Of a DNA stretch of 64,000 bases, positions 52,665 to 61,549 are shown piece after piece; position 1 is the stretch's first letter; the number at the start of each line of letters is the position of its first letter. The notes below the pieces were generated by a model, which was not told where the DNA came from, ran no database searches, and saw nothing but the letters and a program-made list of their open reading frames with translations. The position numbers and the translations under genes are program-made. Source of the DNA: Kutzneria sp044547355 (GTDB lineage: Bacteria > Actinomycetota > Actinomycetes > Mycobacteriales > Pseudonocardiaceae); contig NZ_JBIUAG010000045.1 in the NCBI RefSeq assembly GCF_044547355.1, positions 1-64,000 of the forward strand. The letters are read 5' to 3'.

Positions 52665-53813
52665 TCAGGACGGGCGGGTGAGCTCCTCGTTCATCAGGAG
52701 GAAGGTGCCAAGGCCGTGTTGGTCGTTGGCGGTGCGGGGGCGGCTGTAGTAGCCGGAGAGGGAGTTGGTGACGGCGGTGCCCGGGCAGATGTCGGCGATG
52801 TTGGTGCGGCCGTCGGAGCCGAGGGTGACCTTGGCCAGGACGCCGGCATAGCCCTTCTGGGCGGCGGACTGGAGGGTGGCGGGGACGTAGCCGGCGCGGA
52901 CCGCGCGGGAGATGGCGTAGGTGTACATCGAGGACGCGGAGGTCTCGGTCCAGTTGTTGGGATCGGAGCCCTTGTCGACGATCTGGAACCAGCGGCCGGT
53001 GGCCGGGTCCTGGTACTTCACGAAGGCGTTGACGAGCTGCTGGACGTTCTTGATCAGGGCGGCCCGGCGGGAGTCGGCGGCGGGCAGGACGTCGAGCACG
53101 TCGAAGTGGGCCAGGGCGACCCAGCCGATGGCGCGGGCCCAGAAGTAGGGCGAGGTGTGGGTGGTGGCGTTGGCCCACGAGGCGCGGCCGTCGGAGGAGT
53201 AGGCGTGGAAGAGCAGGCCGGTGGACGAGGTGAGGTGCCCGAAGTAGGTGGTCAGGTTGTGGGTGGCCTCCTGGAAGCAGAAGGTCTGGTCGTTGTAGCG
53301 CTGCCCGTAGCGGGCGATGAACGGCTGCGCCATGTACAGGCCGTCGCACCACAGCTGTTGGGTGAACGAGGTGGAGTGCCACATGGCGCCGTCACTCGTC
53401 CGGGGGTAACTGGTGACACGGGTGCGAATCTGCTGCGCGGCGGTGCGGTAGCGGGCGTCCCCGGTCTCCTGGTGCAGGATCAGCAGCAGGTTGCCGGCCT
53501 GCATGGCGTCGAGGCTGTTGAACGGGTCGTTGATGTGCCCGTTGGCGTCGACCGAGTAGTCCACCCACTTCTTGATGTACGCCAGGTAGGACGGCGTGCG
53601 CAGCCGCTGGTAGACGAGGTACGTGGCGTACAGGAACAGGCCCTGGGTGTAGCCCCAGCCGCCGAGCGACTTGGGGTCGGGGTTGCGGGCGATGGTCGAG
53701 TCCACGACGGCCTTGGACCAGTCGGTGGCGGCGGCCGCGCCGGTGGCGGCCAGGGCCCCGCCGGTCAACACGGCCAGGCGGCCGAAGGCACGCCTGGAGA
53801 TCGAGCTGGACAT
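52665..53813 (-). CDS. Secreted GH105/GH88-type unsaturated glycuronyl hydrolase
   Basis: 382 aa from ATG 53813. Twin-arginine signal (SRRAFGRLAVLTGGALAATG). The mature protein has the (alpha/alpha)6-barrel pattern of YteR-like unsaturated rhamnogalacturonyl hydrolases and relatives: QLWCDGLYMAQPFIARY with the conserved Asp, SPYFWARAIGWVALAHFDVL (WARAxGW), and WTETSASSMYTYAISRAV (ETSASxM). It should degrade plant pectin-derived oligosaccharides outside the cell. It is monocistronic and divergent from the MBL gene. Confidence 0.85.
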   Translation of the reverse strand: MSSSISRRAFGRLAVLTGGALAATGAAAATDWSKAVVDSTIARNPDPKSLGGWGYTQGLFLYATYLVYQRLRTPSYLAYIKKWVDYSVDANGHINDPFNSLDAMQAGNLLLILHQETGDARYRTAAQQIRTRVTSYPRTSDGAMWHSTSFTQQLWCDGLYMAQPFIARYGQRYNDQTFCFQEATHNLTTYFGHLTSSTGLLFHAYSSDGRASWANATTHTSPYFWARAIGWVALAHFDVLDVLPAADSRRAALIKNVQQLVNAFVKYQDPATGRWFQIVDKGSDPNNWTETSASSMYTYAISRAVRAGYVPATLQSAAQKGYAGVLAKVTLGSDGRTNIADICPGTAVTNSLSGYYSRPRTANDQHGLGTFLLMNEELTRPS

Positions 53814-53955
53814 GGTTGTTCCTCCACCCCGAGCCCGGCGGCGGCCCGACATCGTTGTGGGAGCGCTTTCCTCCGTACTGGTACACGGATATCCGTCACA
53901 GCCGCAAGAGGCCGACCGGGCCCCTGTGGCACACTCCCGAAAAGGGAGGTTGGCT

Positions 53956-55002
53956 TTGGCAACTGATATCGCTGAGGCTCGGTCGGCGTGGATGGAGCCG
54001 GGGGCGTTCGAGGTGGCGCCGGGCGTGTACCGGATTCCGCTGCCGCTGCCCAACGACGGCCTGCGCGCGGTGAACGTGTACGCGGTGGCCGACGGCGAGG
54101 AGCTGGTGCTGATCGACTCGGGCTGGGCCCTCGACGAGGCCCGCGACCAGCTGGAACAGGCGCTGGGCAGCATCGGCCGGGGTTTCGAGAGCATCAGCCG
54201 GTTCCTGGTCACCCACGTGCACCGCGACCACTACACGCTGGGCGTCCAGCTGCGCCGCACGTTCGGCATGCGGGTGAGCCTGGGCATCGGAGAGCAGCCG
54301 TCGCTTGAGGCGATCCTCAACGGCCGGGTGCAGGGCCAGCTCGCCGACCTGGTGCGCTGGGGCGCGCAGGACATGGCCGACCGGATGCGTCGGGCGTTCG
54401 AGAAGGCCGAGCGCGCGGGCGAACGCGACGGGGCCCGGCGCGAGGGCTACGAGCAGCCGGACGAGTGGATTCGCGGCACGACGGAGATCCGGCTGAACAG
54501 CCGGACCTTGCTGGCGCTGCCGACGCCGGGCCACACGGCCGGCCACGTGGTGTTCCTGGACCAGGAATCGTCCCTGTTGTTCGCGGGCGACCACATCCTG
54601 CCGCACATCACGCCGTCGATCGGCTTCGAGCTGGTCCGCCAGGAGCTGCCGCTGGGGGACTACCTGGCCTCGCTGCGCCTGGTGCGCGAGCACCCGGACA
54701 TGCGGCTGCTGCCGGCGCACGGCCCCGTCACCGACTCCACGCACGTCCGGGTCGACGAGCTGCTCGACCACCACCGCCGCCGCCTGGACGAGACCGAGCG
54801 GGCGCTCGGCTCGGACGAGGCGACGGCGGCGGACGTGGCCGGCCGGCTGGGCTGGACCCGCCACAACCGCAAGCTGTCCGAGATGGACGGCTTCAACCGG
54901 ATGCTGGCGATCGGCGAGACCTCGGCGCACCTCGACGTTCTCGTGCGCGACGGCCGACTGCGTTCGTCCACAGTGGACGGTGTGGCCCGCTACCGGGCCT
55001 GA
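53956..55002 (+). CDS. MBL-fold metallo-hydrolase
   Basis: 348 aa from TTG 53956, placed by GGGAGG 6 nt upstream. Metallo-beta-lactamase motifs: VTHVHRDHYTLG (HxHxDH), TPGHTAGHVVF, AGDHILPHIT, LLPAHGPVTDS. The C-terminal winged-helix-like extension (ATAADVAGRLGWTRHNRKL, then FNRMLAIGETSAHLDVLV) matches the LACTB2-like subgroup. The substrate is probably a thioester, ester or nucleotide; it cannot be decided. It ends at palindromic repeats convergent with the methyltransferase. Confidence 0.87.
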   Translation: MATDIAEARSAWMEPGAFEVAPGVYRIPLPLPNDGLRAVNVYAVADGEELVLIDSGWALDEARDQLEQALGSIGRGFESISRFLVTHVHRDHYTLGVQLRRTFGMRVSLGIGEQPSLEAILNGRVQGQLADLVRWGAQDMADRMRRAFEKAERAGERDGARREGYEQPDEWIRGTTEIRLNSRTLLALPTPGHTAGHVVFLDQESSLLFAGDHILPHITPSIGFELVRQELPLGDYLASLRLVREHPDMRLLPAHGPVTDSTHVRVDELLDHHRRRLDETERALGSDEATAADVAGRLGWTRHNRKLSEMDGFNRMLAIGETSAHLDVLVRDGRLRSSTVDGVARYRA

Positions 55003-55041
55003 CTCCTCAAGATCAAGGGACCGATCCTCACGTTCAACGTC

Positions 55042-55088
55042 AGGAAGGGCCCCATCATGACGTCTGGTGTCATGAAGGGGCCCTTCCT
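55042..55088. repeat. GGGGCCCTTC-family palindrome, copy 2
   Basis: Arms 55042-55061 and 55069-55088 pair over 20 bp with one mismatch and a 7-nt loop, like the copy at 88-134. A further single arm (GGGGCCCTTCATGAC) follows at about 55107-55121. The element lies between convergent genes. Confidence 0.85.
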
Positions 55089-55130
55089 CACGCTGAACGT
55101 CAGTATGGGGCCCTTCATGACACAAAAAAC

Positions 55131-55176
55131 GCCAGGAAAGGCCCTTTCACTGCGCCGGTATCGGGCCTTTCCTGGC
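55131..55176. terminator. Hairpin between convergent genes
   Basis: GCCAGGAAAGGCCC (55131-55144) pairs perfectly with 55163-55176 over 14 bp. It lies just before the methyltransferase stop (minus strand) and after an A-run (55123-55129), which would read as a T-tract on the minus strand, so it should terminate the minus-strand gene. Confidence 0.7.
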
Positions 55177-55181
55177 ATCGC

Positions 55182-56042
55182 TCAGCCCTTGGTGGCGGTG
55201 ATCAGGACGGTGTGGCGGAGGCCGGCGCTGTTGGGCCCGAACTGGCGACCGTAGCCCTCGGCGACCGGCCCGATCGGTGAGCTGGTGACCCGCCAGCCGT
55301 GGTCGGCCAGCCAGCTCACCGGCGGGAAGACCTTGTCCGCCGGCCACATGTCGGTGACGGTCAGGCCCATCTCCCCGGCCATGGTGTTCATCGGCGGCAG
55401 GGTGGCCAGTTCCCGCGGGTCGGCGTCGACGTGCTCGATGGCGAACCGGCTGCCGGGCGCGGAGAGCCGGTCGACGATGCCGAACAGCCGCTCGACCGCG
55501 TCGTCGGGCAGGAACGGCAGCAGCCCCTCGGCCAGCCAGGCTGCCGGCGTGGACCGGTCGAAACCGGCCCCCAGCAACGCGGTGGGCCAGTCGTCGCGCA
55601 GGTCCACGGCGACCGGCCTGATCTCGGCCCGGGCCGAGACGCCGTTGTCGCTGAGGACGTTCTGCTTGAACTGCAATACCTTGGGCACGTCCAGCTCGTA
55701 GACGACGGTGTCGGCCGGCCAGTCCAGCCGGTAGCCGCGCACGTCGAGGCCGGAGGCCAGCAGCACGGTCTGGGCGGTCGGCCCGGCGGCGAAGAACTCG
55801 TCGAAGTAGCGGGACCGCACGGCCAGGTAGTCGGCCATCGCCGACCACGGCCCGTCCGCGGTCGTCTCCTTCGGGCTGGTCGGCATCGGCGTCGGCGGCC
55901 GCGCCGCGGCTACGAAGAGCTCGGCGTACGGATCCGACATCAGCCGGTTCTCGCGGTGGCTCTCGATGGCCCGCGCGGCGGCGACGCCCAGCGCGGTGAT
56001 GCCCACATCGGTGACGATGTCCCAGTCGGCCTGCTGCGTCAT
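55182..56042 (-). CDS. Class I SAM-dependent methyltransferase (TIGR00027/PPM1-like)
   Basis: 286 aa. Family pattern: WDIVTDVGITALGVAAARAI, ESHRENRLMSDPYAELFV, YLAVRSRYFDEFF, VLLASGLDVRGYRLDWP (SAM motif), VYELDVPKVLQFK, AWLAEGLLPFLP. This is the putative leucine carboxyl methyltransferase-like group that is greatly expanded in actinobacteria. The substrate is unknown. It is divergent from the MarR gene over 140 bp that contains inverted repeats, so it may be MarR-regulated. Confidence 0.88.
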   Translation of the reverse strand: MTQQADWDIVTDVGITALGVAAARAIESHRENRLMSDPYAELFVAAARPPTPMPTSPKETTADGPWSAMADYLAVRSRYFDEFFAAGPTAQTVLLASGLDVRGYRLDWPADTVVYELDVPKVLQFKQNVLSDNGVSARAEIRPVAVDLRDDWPTALLGAGFDRSTPAAWLAEGLLPFLPDDAVERLFGIVDRLSAPGSRFAIEHVDADPRELATLPPMNTMAGEMGLTVTDMWPADKVFPPVSWLADHGWRVTSSPIGPVAEGYGRQFGPNSAGLRHTVLITATKG

Positions 56043-56142
56043 CGGTGACCCCTCCCGACATCGCGTAGTCAGTTGTGCACGGAACGTATCACTTAGTAGG
56101 ACTAACCAACCTTGTGAGGCGGGTCACCCTGTCGGCTGAATC

Positions 56143-56165
56143 TAGTTGATGGACTCCGTCAACTA
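56143..56165. promoter_or_regulatory. Likely MarR operator
   Basis: TAGTTGA-N9-TCAACTA, a perfect 7-bp inverted repeat ending 17 bp before the MarR start codon. AT-rich palindromes of this form are typical autoregulatory MarR sites. A smaller palindrome, TTAGT-AGG-ACTAA, lies nearer the methyltransferase (56093-56105). Confidence 0.6.
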
Positions 56166-56182
56166 CGTGTACGCTGATCGGC

Positions 56183-56662
56183 ATGGTGGACCGCAAGGAT
56201 GTCGAAGGCCTGGTCGCCGCCCTGTTCACGGTCAACAACGGCATGACGCGGGCGGCCAAGCAGCGGCCCAAGGCCAGTGAACTGCGGCTGTTGCAGGCCG
56301 TCGCCATGAACGAGGGCAGCCGGCCGTCGGAGCTGGCCGAGCTGCTGGGCGTGGACCGGTCGCTGGTCACCCGGCAGCTGCGCGACCTGGAGGACGAGGG
56401 CAAGGTCGCGGTCCGGCCCGACCCGCGCGACGGCCGGGCGTTCGTCGCCGAGCTGACCGAGCCGGGCCGCCGGCAGATCGCCGAGCTGACCGAGTTCGGC
56501 ATGCGCCGCTTCGAGAAGTTCGTCGCGGACTGGGATCCGGCCGAGGTCCGGGAGCTCACCCGCCTGCTGTGGAAGTTCGAGCGCGGCAAGGCCGCCGTGA
56601 GCGAACAAGAACAGGAATCGCGGCCCGAGCGTGGCCGCCGCAGAGCCAGGGGGAACGAATGA
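56183..56662 (+). CDS. MarR-family transcriptional regulator
   Basis: 159 aa. Winged helix: ELRLLQAVAMNEGSRPSELA, DRSLVTRQLRDLEDEGKVAV, and wing RPDPRDGRAFVAELTEPGRR. The C-terminal dimerisation helix is followed by a charged tail. It probably represses its own operon through the palindrome upstream. Its stop overlaps the start of the membrane protein gene, so that gene is the first candidate target. Confidence 0.9.
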   Translation: MVDRKDVEGLVAALFTVNNGMTRAAKQRPKASELRLLQAVAMNEGSRPSELAELLGVDRSLVTRQLRDLEDEGKVAVRPDPRDGRAFVAELTEPGRRQIAELTEFGMRRFEKFVADWDPAEVRELTRLLWKFERGKAAVSEQEQESRPERGRRRARGNE

Positions 56663-57468
56663 ACAAGGCCCGGATCTTACTCGTGGCACTGCTGGACATG
56701 GCGGTCGACATCGTCCTGCCGACGGTGGTTTACCTTGTCCTGCAACCACTCGGCGTCCCATCGGTGCTGTCGCTGACCGCCGGCGGCATCCTCGTCGGCG
56801 GCAAGGCCGCCTTCGGCAAGCTGTCCGACAGCACTGACCGCGACACCGTGCTGCTGCTGGCCAGCACCATCGCCTCGCTGGCGGTGCTGTTCGGCCTCTA
56901 CGCCGCCGGCGCCGGCGCCGTGGTCGCCATGGTCGCCGGCGTTGTGGTGCAAGGCATCGGCGTCGCCATCTCGATCATCCGCCGCCGCCGGCTGGACGGC
57001 TTCGCCGTGCTGGTGCTGACCGAACTGGCCCTCGGCGTCGCGCTCAGCTTCGTCTCCAGCGGCGACCCGCGCTTCCTGGTCGCCCGCCCCGCCTTCTACA
57101 CCTTCGTCGCCGCCGTCTACGTCTTCGCGACGGTGTTCCGGGGCAAGGCCTTCCTGTACGTCGTGGCCCGGCCGATGGCCGTCGCCGGCGACCCCAAACG
57201 CGACCTCGCCTACGACCAGGCCTGGCGGAACTCGGCCGAATTCCGCCGCCTCGAACGGATCGGCACCGCCGCCCTGGGCCTGGTGCTGCTGGCCGAGGCC
57301 GTGCTGCGGGTCGTGCTGGCCTTCCAGTTCGGCGCCGACGACGTGGCCGCCTCCAGCCTCGCCTCCCAGCTCCCGGTGATCGGCCTGTTCGCGCTGTTCC
57401 TGATCGGCCTCAAGGCGCTCCTGGTGCCCCGCCTCACCCGCCTGGTCGAGGCCGAGCTCCCCGCCTAA
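56659..57468 (+). CDS. VC0807-like integral membrane protein
   Basis: 269 aa, ATG overlapping the MarR stop. About six hydrophobic helices, with ILLVALLDMAVDIVLPTVVY at the N-terminus and DLAYDQAWRNSAEFRRLERI between the last helices, the features of the VC0807/intracellular-septation-like group common in actinobacteria. The substrate or role is unknown. Co-transcribed with MarR, it may be an efflux or membrane-integrity protein induced by a ligand. Confidence 0.75.
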   Translation: MNKARILLVALLDMAVDIVLPTVVYLVLQPLGVPSVLSLTAGGILVGGKAAFGKLSDSTDRDTVLLLASTIASLAVLFGLYAAGAGAVVAMVAGVVVQGIGVAISIIRRRRLDGFAVLVLTELALGVALSFVSSGDPRFLVARPAFYTFVAAVYVFATVFRGKAFLYVVARPMAVAGDPKRDLAYDQAWRNSAEFRRLERIGTAALGLVLLAEAVLRVVLAFQFGADDVAASSLASQLPVIGLFALFLIGLKALLVPRLTRLVEAELPA

Positions 57469-57484
57469 CTCCCTCCCTTTTTTT

Positions 57485-57533
57485 CACATGCGCTTCCCAT
57501 GTGGGCCCAGATGCCACATAGGAAGCGCATGTG
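57485..57533. terminator. CCACATGCGCTTCC palindrome, copy 3
   Basis: CACATGCGCTTCC (57485-57497) pairs perfectly with 57521-57533. An inner ATGTGG/CCACAT pair nests within the loop. It sits between convergent genes (stops 57468 and 57547) and follows a T-run (57478-57484). Confidence 0.65.
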
Positions 57534-57546
57534 GCGTTTGCTTTTG

Positions 57547-58044
57547 TTAAGCCCATTGGGGGCCGAGGCCGGGGTCCTCCTCGAAGACGAGCCAGGTCCG
57601 GGTGCCGCGCACGCCCTTCACGCCCTGGATCTTCTCCAGCACCACCTCGCGCAGCGCCACGTTGTCCGGCGCGTGCACCAGGGCCAGCACGTCGAAGTCG
57701 CCGCCGACCAGGGCCAGGTGCTCGATGTAGCGGATGCCGCGCAGCGCCTTGGCCACCGAGCGCCAGGTGTTCTGCTCGATGGTCAGCAGCACGTACGCGC
57801 TCGTGCCCAGCCCGGCCCGGCGCGGCGAGACCTCGGCGGTGAAGCCGGTGATCACCTGGTCGGCCAGCAGCCGGTCCAACCGCGCGTAGGCGCTCGTGCG
57901 CGAGATGTGCACGCGCTCGGCCAGCGTCCTGATCGACATCCGGCCGTCCCGCCGCAGCTCGGCGAGGATGGCCCGGTCCACGTCGTCCAGCTCGGCGGCC
58001 GAACGTCCGGCCGGCGGCGTTGTGACCTGTGTCTCGATGGGCAA
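57547..58044 (-). CDS. Lrp/AsnC-family regulator (BkdR-like)
   Basis: 165 aa. N-terminal helix-turn-helix (DDVDRAILAELRRDGRMSIR, then VHISRTSAYARLDRLL) and C-terminal RAM/ligand domain (YVLLTIEQNTWRSVAKALRG, ALVGGDFDVLALVHAPDNVA). It is divergent from the bkd operon across 116 bp, the usual position of BkdR, so it probably controls branched-chain 2-oxoacid dehydrogenase in response to amino acids. Confidence 0.88.
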   Translation of the reverse strand: MPIETQVTTPPAGRSAAELDDVDRAILAELRRDGRMSIRTLAERVHISRTSAYARLDRLLADQVITGFTAEVSPRRAGLGTSAYVLLTIEQNTWRSVAKALRGIRYIEHLALVGGDFDVLALVHAPDNVALREVVLEKIQGVKGVRGTRTWLVFEEDPGLGPQWA

Positions 58045-58160
58045 ATGGCTCTCCAGACGGCGTATCGGCGGAAATCTGTCACGGATCTTCCTTCAGTCTC
58101 GGACAAGGAGCTCAGAATGTCGAGAAAGCGCCTGCAAACGTCTGCCGAAGGAGGACCCCG

Positions 58161-59252
58161 GTGTCCGACCACCTCGCCACCGACCTGCTGCCCTCGGCCA
58201 CCCCCGTGCGCTACCTCGCCGAAGACGGCACCCCCGTCGACGGACCCGCCGGCTACACCCAGCCGAGCGTCGAGGAGCTGCGCGAGGCCTACCGCCGGAT
58301 GGTGGTGGGACGCCGCTTCGACACCCAGGCCACGGCCCTGACCAAGCAGGGTCGGCTGGCCGTCTACCCGTCCAGCCGGGGCCAGGAGGCCTGCCAGATC
58401 GCGGCGGCCATGGCGCTGCGCGAGGACGACTGGCTGTTCCCGACCTACCGCGACACCATGGCCATGGTCTCCCGGGGCCTGGACCCGGTCGAGGCCCTCG
58501 GCCTGCTGCGCGGCGACGCCCACTGCGGCTACGACCCGAACGCCACCCGCACCGCCCCGCAGTGCACCCCGCTGTCCACCCAGACGCTGCACGCCACCGG
58601 CCTGGCCTATGCCTTGCGGCGCAAGGGAACCGACAGTGCGACGCTGGCCCTGATCGGTGACGGCGCGACCAGCGAGGGCGACTTCCACGAGGCGCTGAAC
58701 TTCGCCGCCGTGTTCGAGGCGCCGGTGGTCTTCCTGGTGCAGAACAACGGGTTCGCCATCTCCGTGCCGCTGGAGAAGCAGAGCAAGGCGCCCTCCTTGG
58801 CGTACAAGGGAGTCGGCTACGGCGTGCGCTCCGAGCAGGTCGACGGCAACGACCCGGTGGCCATGCTCGCCGTGCTGCACAAGGCTTTCGAGCACGCCCG
58901 CGCCGGCCGGCCGTTCCTCGTCGAGGCGCACACCTACCGCATCGAGGCCCACACCAACGCCGACGACGCCACCCGCTACCGGGACAGCGCCGACGTGGAC
59001 CGCTGGCTGGACGCGGATCCCCTGTCCCGCCTGGACAAGCACCTGCGCGCCAGCGGCGCCCTGACCGACGAGGACGTCGCCGAGTTCCAGGCCGAGGGCG
59101 AGCGGCTGGCCGCCGACCTGCGCAGCCGCATGAACGCCGAGCCGCACCTGGACCCGCTGGCCCTGTTCGACCACGTGTACGCCCGGCCCACCACGCAGCT
59201 CGTCGAGCAGCGTGACCTGCTGGCCGCCGAGCTCAAGGCCCAGGAGGGCTGA
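58161..59252 (+). CDS. bkdA: Branched-chain 2-oxoacid dehydrogenase E1 alpha
   Basis: 363 aa from GTG 58161 (AAGGAGGA upstream). TPP motif LIGDGATSEGDFHEALNFAA, then VQNNGFAISVP. It has the branched-chain E1 alpha pattern (QGRLAVYPSSRGQEACQIAA, YRDTMAMVSRGLDP). It forms the alpha2beta2 E1 with the next gene and decarboxylates branched-chain keto acids to supply acyl-CoA starters for fatty acids and polyketides. It overlaps the E1 beta start by 1 nt. PDH E1 cannot be excluded from sequence alone, but the regulator favours bkd. Confidence 0.85.
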   Translation: MSDHLATDLLPSATPVRYLAEDGTPVDGPAGYTQPSVEELREAYRRMVVGRRFDTQATALTKQGRLAVYPSSRGQEACQIAAAMALREDDWLFPTYRDTMAMVSRGLDPVEALGLLRGDAHCGYDPNATRTAPQCTPLSTQTLHATGLAYALRRKGTDSATLALIGDGATSEGDFHEALNFAAVFEAPVVFLVQNNGFAISVPLEKQSKAPSLAYKGVGYGVRSEQVDGNDPVAMLAVLHKAFEHARAGRPFLVEAHTYRIEAHTNADDATRYRDSADVDRWLDADPLSRLDKHLRASGALTDEDVAEFQAEGERLAADLRSRMNAEPHLDPLALFDHVYARPTTQLVEQRDLLAAELKAQEG

Positions 59253-60265
59253 TGGCCGCCACCACCATGGCGCAGGCGCTCAACCGCGCGCTGCGCGACG
59301 CGATGACCGAGGACGAGCGGGTGCTGGTCTTCGGCGAGGACGTCGGCCAGCTCGGCGGCGTCTTCCGCATCACCGACGGCCTGACCAGGGACTTCGGCGA
59401 GCAGCGGTGCTTCGACACGCCGCTGGCCGAGGCCGGCATCGTCGGCTTCGCGCTGGGCATGGCCATGGGCGGCTTCAAGCCGGTCGTGGAGATGCAGTTC
59501 GACGCGTTCGCCTACCCGGCCTTCGAGCAGATCACCTCGCACGTGGCCAAGCTGCGCAACCGGACCCGCGGCCACCTGACCGTGCCGATGGTCATCCGCG
59601 TGCCCTACGCCGGCGGCATCGGCGGCGTCGAGCACCACTGCGACTCCAGCGAGGCCTACTACGTGCACACTCCGGGCCTGAAGGTGGTGTCGCCGGCGAC
59701 CGTCAACGACGCGTACACCTTGTTGCGCGAGGCGATCGACGACCCGGACCCCGTGATCTTCATGGAGCCCAAGAAGCTGTACTGGTCCAAAGAGGACATT
59801 GAGCTGCGGCGGATCGACGAGCCGCTCGGGCACGCCGCGATTCGCCGGCACGGCAAGGATGTCACGCTCGTCGCCTACGGGCCGTCGGTGCCGGTGGCCA
59901 TGCAGGCCGCGGCGGCGGCCGCCGAGGAGGGCATCGAGCTGGAGGTGATCGACCTGCGGTCGCTGGTGCCGTTCGACGACGACACCGTGATGCGGTCGGT
60001 GCGCCGGACCGGGCGCTGCGTGGTCGTGCAGGAGGCGTCCGGCTTCGCCGGCTTCGGGGCCGAGATCGTGGCCCGGATCCAGGAACGCTGCTTCCACTCG
60101 CTGGCCGCGCCGGTGATCCGCGTGGCCGGATTCGACATCCCCTACCCGCCGCCGATGCTGGAGCACTCGCACCTGCCCAGCGTGGACCGGGTGCTGGACG
60201 CCGTGGACCGCCTGCAGTTCGACGACGAGCCCGACCACCGGTATCTCACGGGGGCCCATTCATGA
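59252..60265 (+). CDS. bkdB: Branched-chain 2-oxoacid dehydrogenase E1 beta
   Basis: 337 aa. Transketolase-like pyrimidine-binding domain (VLVFGEDVGQLGGVFRITDG, TPLAEAGIVGFALGMAMGGF) and C-terminal domain (VTLVAYGPSVPVAMQAAAAA, VVVQEASGFAGFGAEIVARI). It is the partner of E1 alpha, overlaps it by 1 nt and overlaps the E2 gene by 4 nt. Confidence 0.9.
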   Translation: MAATTMAQALNRALRDAMTEDERVLVFGEDVGQLGGVFRITDGLTRDFGEQRCFDTPLAEAGIVGFALGMAMGGFKPVVEMQFDAFAYPAFEQITSHVAKLRNRTRGHLTVPMVIRVPYAGGIGGVEHHCDSSEAYYVHTPGLKVVSPATVNDAYTLLREAIDDPDPVIFMEPKKLYWSKEDIELRRIDEPLGHAAIRRHGKDVTLVAYGPSVPVAMQAAAAAAEEGIELEVIDLRSLVPFDDDTVMRSVRRTGRCVVVQEASGFAGFGAEIVARIQERCFHSLAAPVIRVAGFDIPYPPPMLEHSHLPSVDRVLDAVDRLQFDDEPDHRYLTGAHS

Positions 60266-61455
60266 CGACCGAACAGCTGTTCCGGCTGCCCGACCTGGGG
60301 GAGGGGCTGACCGAGGCCGAGGTGCTCGGCTGGAAGGTCGCCGTCGGCGACACTGTGCACGTGGACCAGGTGGTGATCGAGGTCGAGACGGCCAAGGCGG
60401 CCGTCGAGGTGCCGGTGCCGTTCGAGGGCACCGTGCTGAAGCTGTTCGCCGAGGCCGGTTCCGTGGTGTCGGTGGGGGAGCCGCTGATCGCCGTCGGATC
60501 CGCTGTCGTGCCGGAGGAGACCGGCGGCTCCGGCAACGTGCTGATCGGCTACGGCACCAAGGAGCAGCCGCGGACCCGTCGCCGCCGGGCCAAGGCCACC
60601 GTCGCCACGGTCGCCGTCGCCGAGCCCGCCGTCGCGCAGGCCCCGCGGGTGATCTCCCCGTTGGTCCGGAAGTTGGCCCGGGACAACGGGATCGACCTGG
60701 CCACGGTCACGCCGTCCGGTCCCGACTCGATCATCCTCCGCCAGGACGTCGAGGCCGCCGTGGCCAAGCCCGCGCCGGCCGTCGACGGCGAGCGGATCCC
60801 GCTGCGCGGCATGCGGCGGGCCATCGCCGACAAGCTTTCCCGCAGCCGGCACGAGATTCCCGACGCCACCACCTGGGTCGATGTCGACGCCACCGGCCTG
60901 ATGGAGGCCCGCAAGGTCGTCGGCGTCGGCGTGCTGGCCATGATGGCCCGCATCGTCGTGGCCGGGCTGGCCCGCTACCCTGAGCTCAATTCCACCGTGG
61001 ACACCGAACGCCAGGAGATCGTCCGGCTCCGCTCGGTCAACCTGGGCTTCGCCGTCCAGTCCGACCGGGGGCTGGTCGTCCCCGTCGTCCGCGGCGCCGA
61101 CCGCCTCACCACGGTCGAGCTGGCCGCCGAGCTCACCCGCCTCACCGAACTCGCCCGCGCCGGCACGCTGGCCGTCGAGGACATGACCGGCGGCACCTTC
61201 ACCCTCAACAACTACGGCGTGTTCGGCGTCGACGGCTCCACCCCCATCATCAACCACCCCGAAGCCGGCCTGCTCGGCGTCGGCCGCATCGTCGACAAGC
61301 CGTGGGCCGTCGACGGCCAGCTCGCCGTGCGCAAGGTGACCCAGCTGTCCTTCACCTTCGACCACCGCGTCTGCGACGGCGGCGTGGCCGGCGGCTTCCT
61401 TCGCTACGTCGCCGACTGCGTCGAACGCCCCCTCGTCCTGTTGCAGGGCCTCTGA
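60262..61455 (+). CDS. bkdC: Branched-chain 2-oxoacid dehydrogenase E2
   Basis: 397 aa. Lipoyl domain (1-80) with Lys in VEVETAKAAVEV, peripheral subunit-binding domain (about 130-170, ISPLVRKLARDNGIDLATVT), and catalytic domain with FDHRVCDGGVAG (His and Asp intact). Transfers the branched acyl group to CoA. The E3 gene is not in the window. It is a useful intact reference for the altered E2-like protein at 48325. Confidence 0.92.
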   Translation: MTTEQLFRLPDLGEGLTEAEVLGWKVAVGDTVHVDQVVIEVETAKAAVEVPVPFEGTVLKLFAEAGSVVSVGEPLIAVGSAVVPEETGGSGNVLIGYGTKEQPRTRRRRAKATVATVAVAEPAVAQAPRVISPLVRKLARDNGIDLATVTPSGPDSIILRQDVEAAVAKPAPAVDGERIPLRGMRRAIADKLSRSRHEIPDATTWVDVDATGLMEARKVVGVGVLAMMARIVVAGLARYPELNSTVDTERQEIVRLRSVNLGFAVQSDRGLVVPVVRGADRLTTVELAAELTRLTELARAGTLAVEDMTGGTFTLNNYGVFGVDGSTPIINHPEAGLLGVGRIVDKPWAVDGQLAVRKVTQLSFTFDHRVCDGGVAGGFLRYVADCVERPLVLLQGL

Positions 61456-61471
61456 CGCACCCCATTCTTCG

Positions 61472-61511
61472 CCACATGTGGCGCTGGGAGTCGAATGTGG
61501 GCCACATGTGG
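61472..61511. repeat. Two CCACATGTGG palindromes
   Basis: CCACATGTGG occurs at 61472-61481 and 61502-61511, each self-complementary. They are a shortened form of the CCACATG repeat, again at a convergent junction. Confidence 0.6.
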
Positions 61512-61549
61512 CATTCGCTGGTGCGAATAGACCGATTCGGGGCGGAAAA

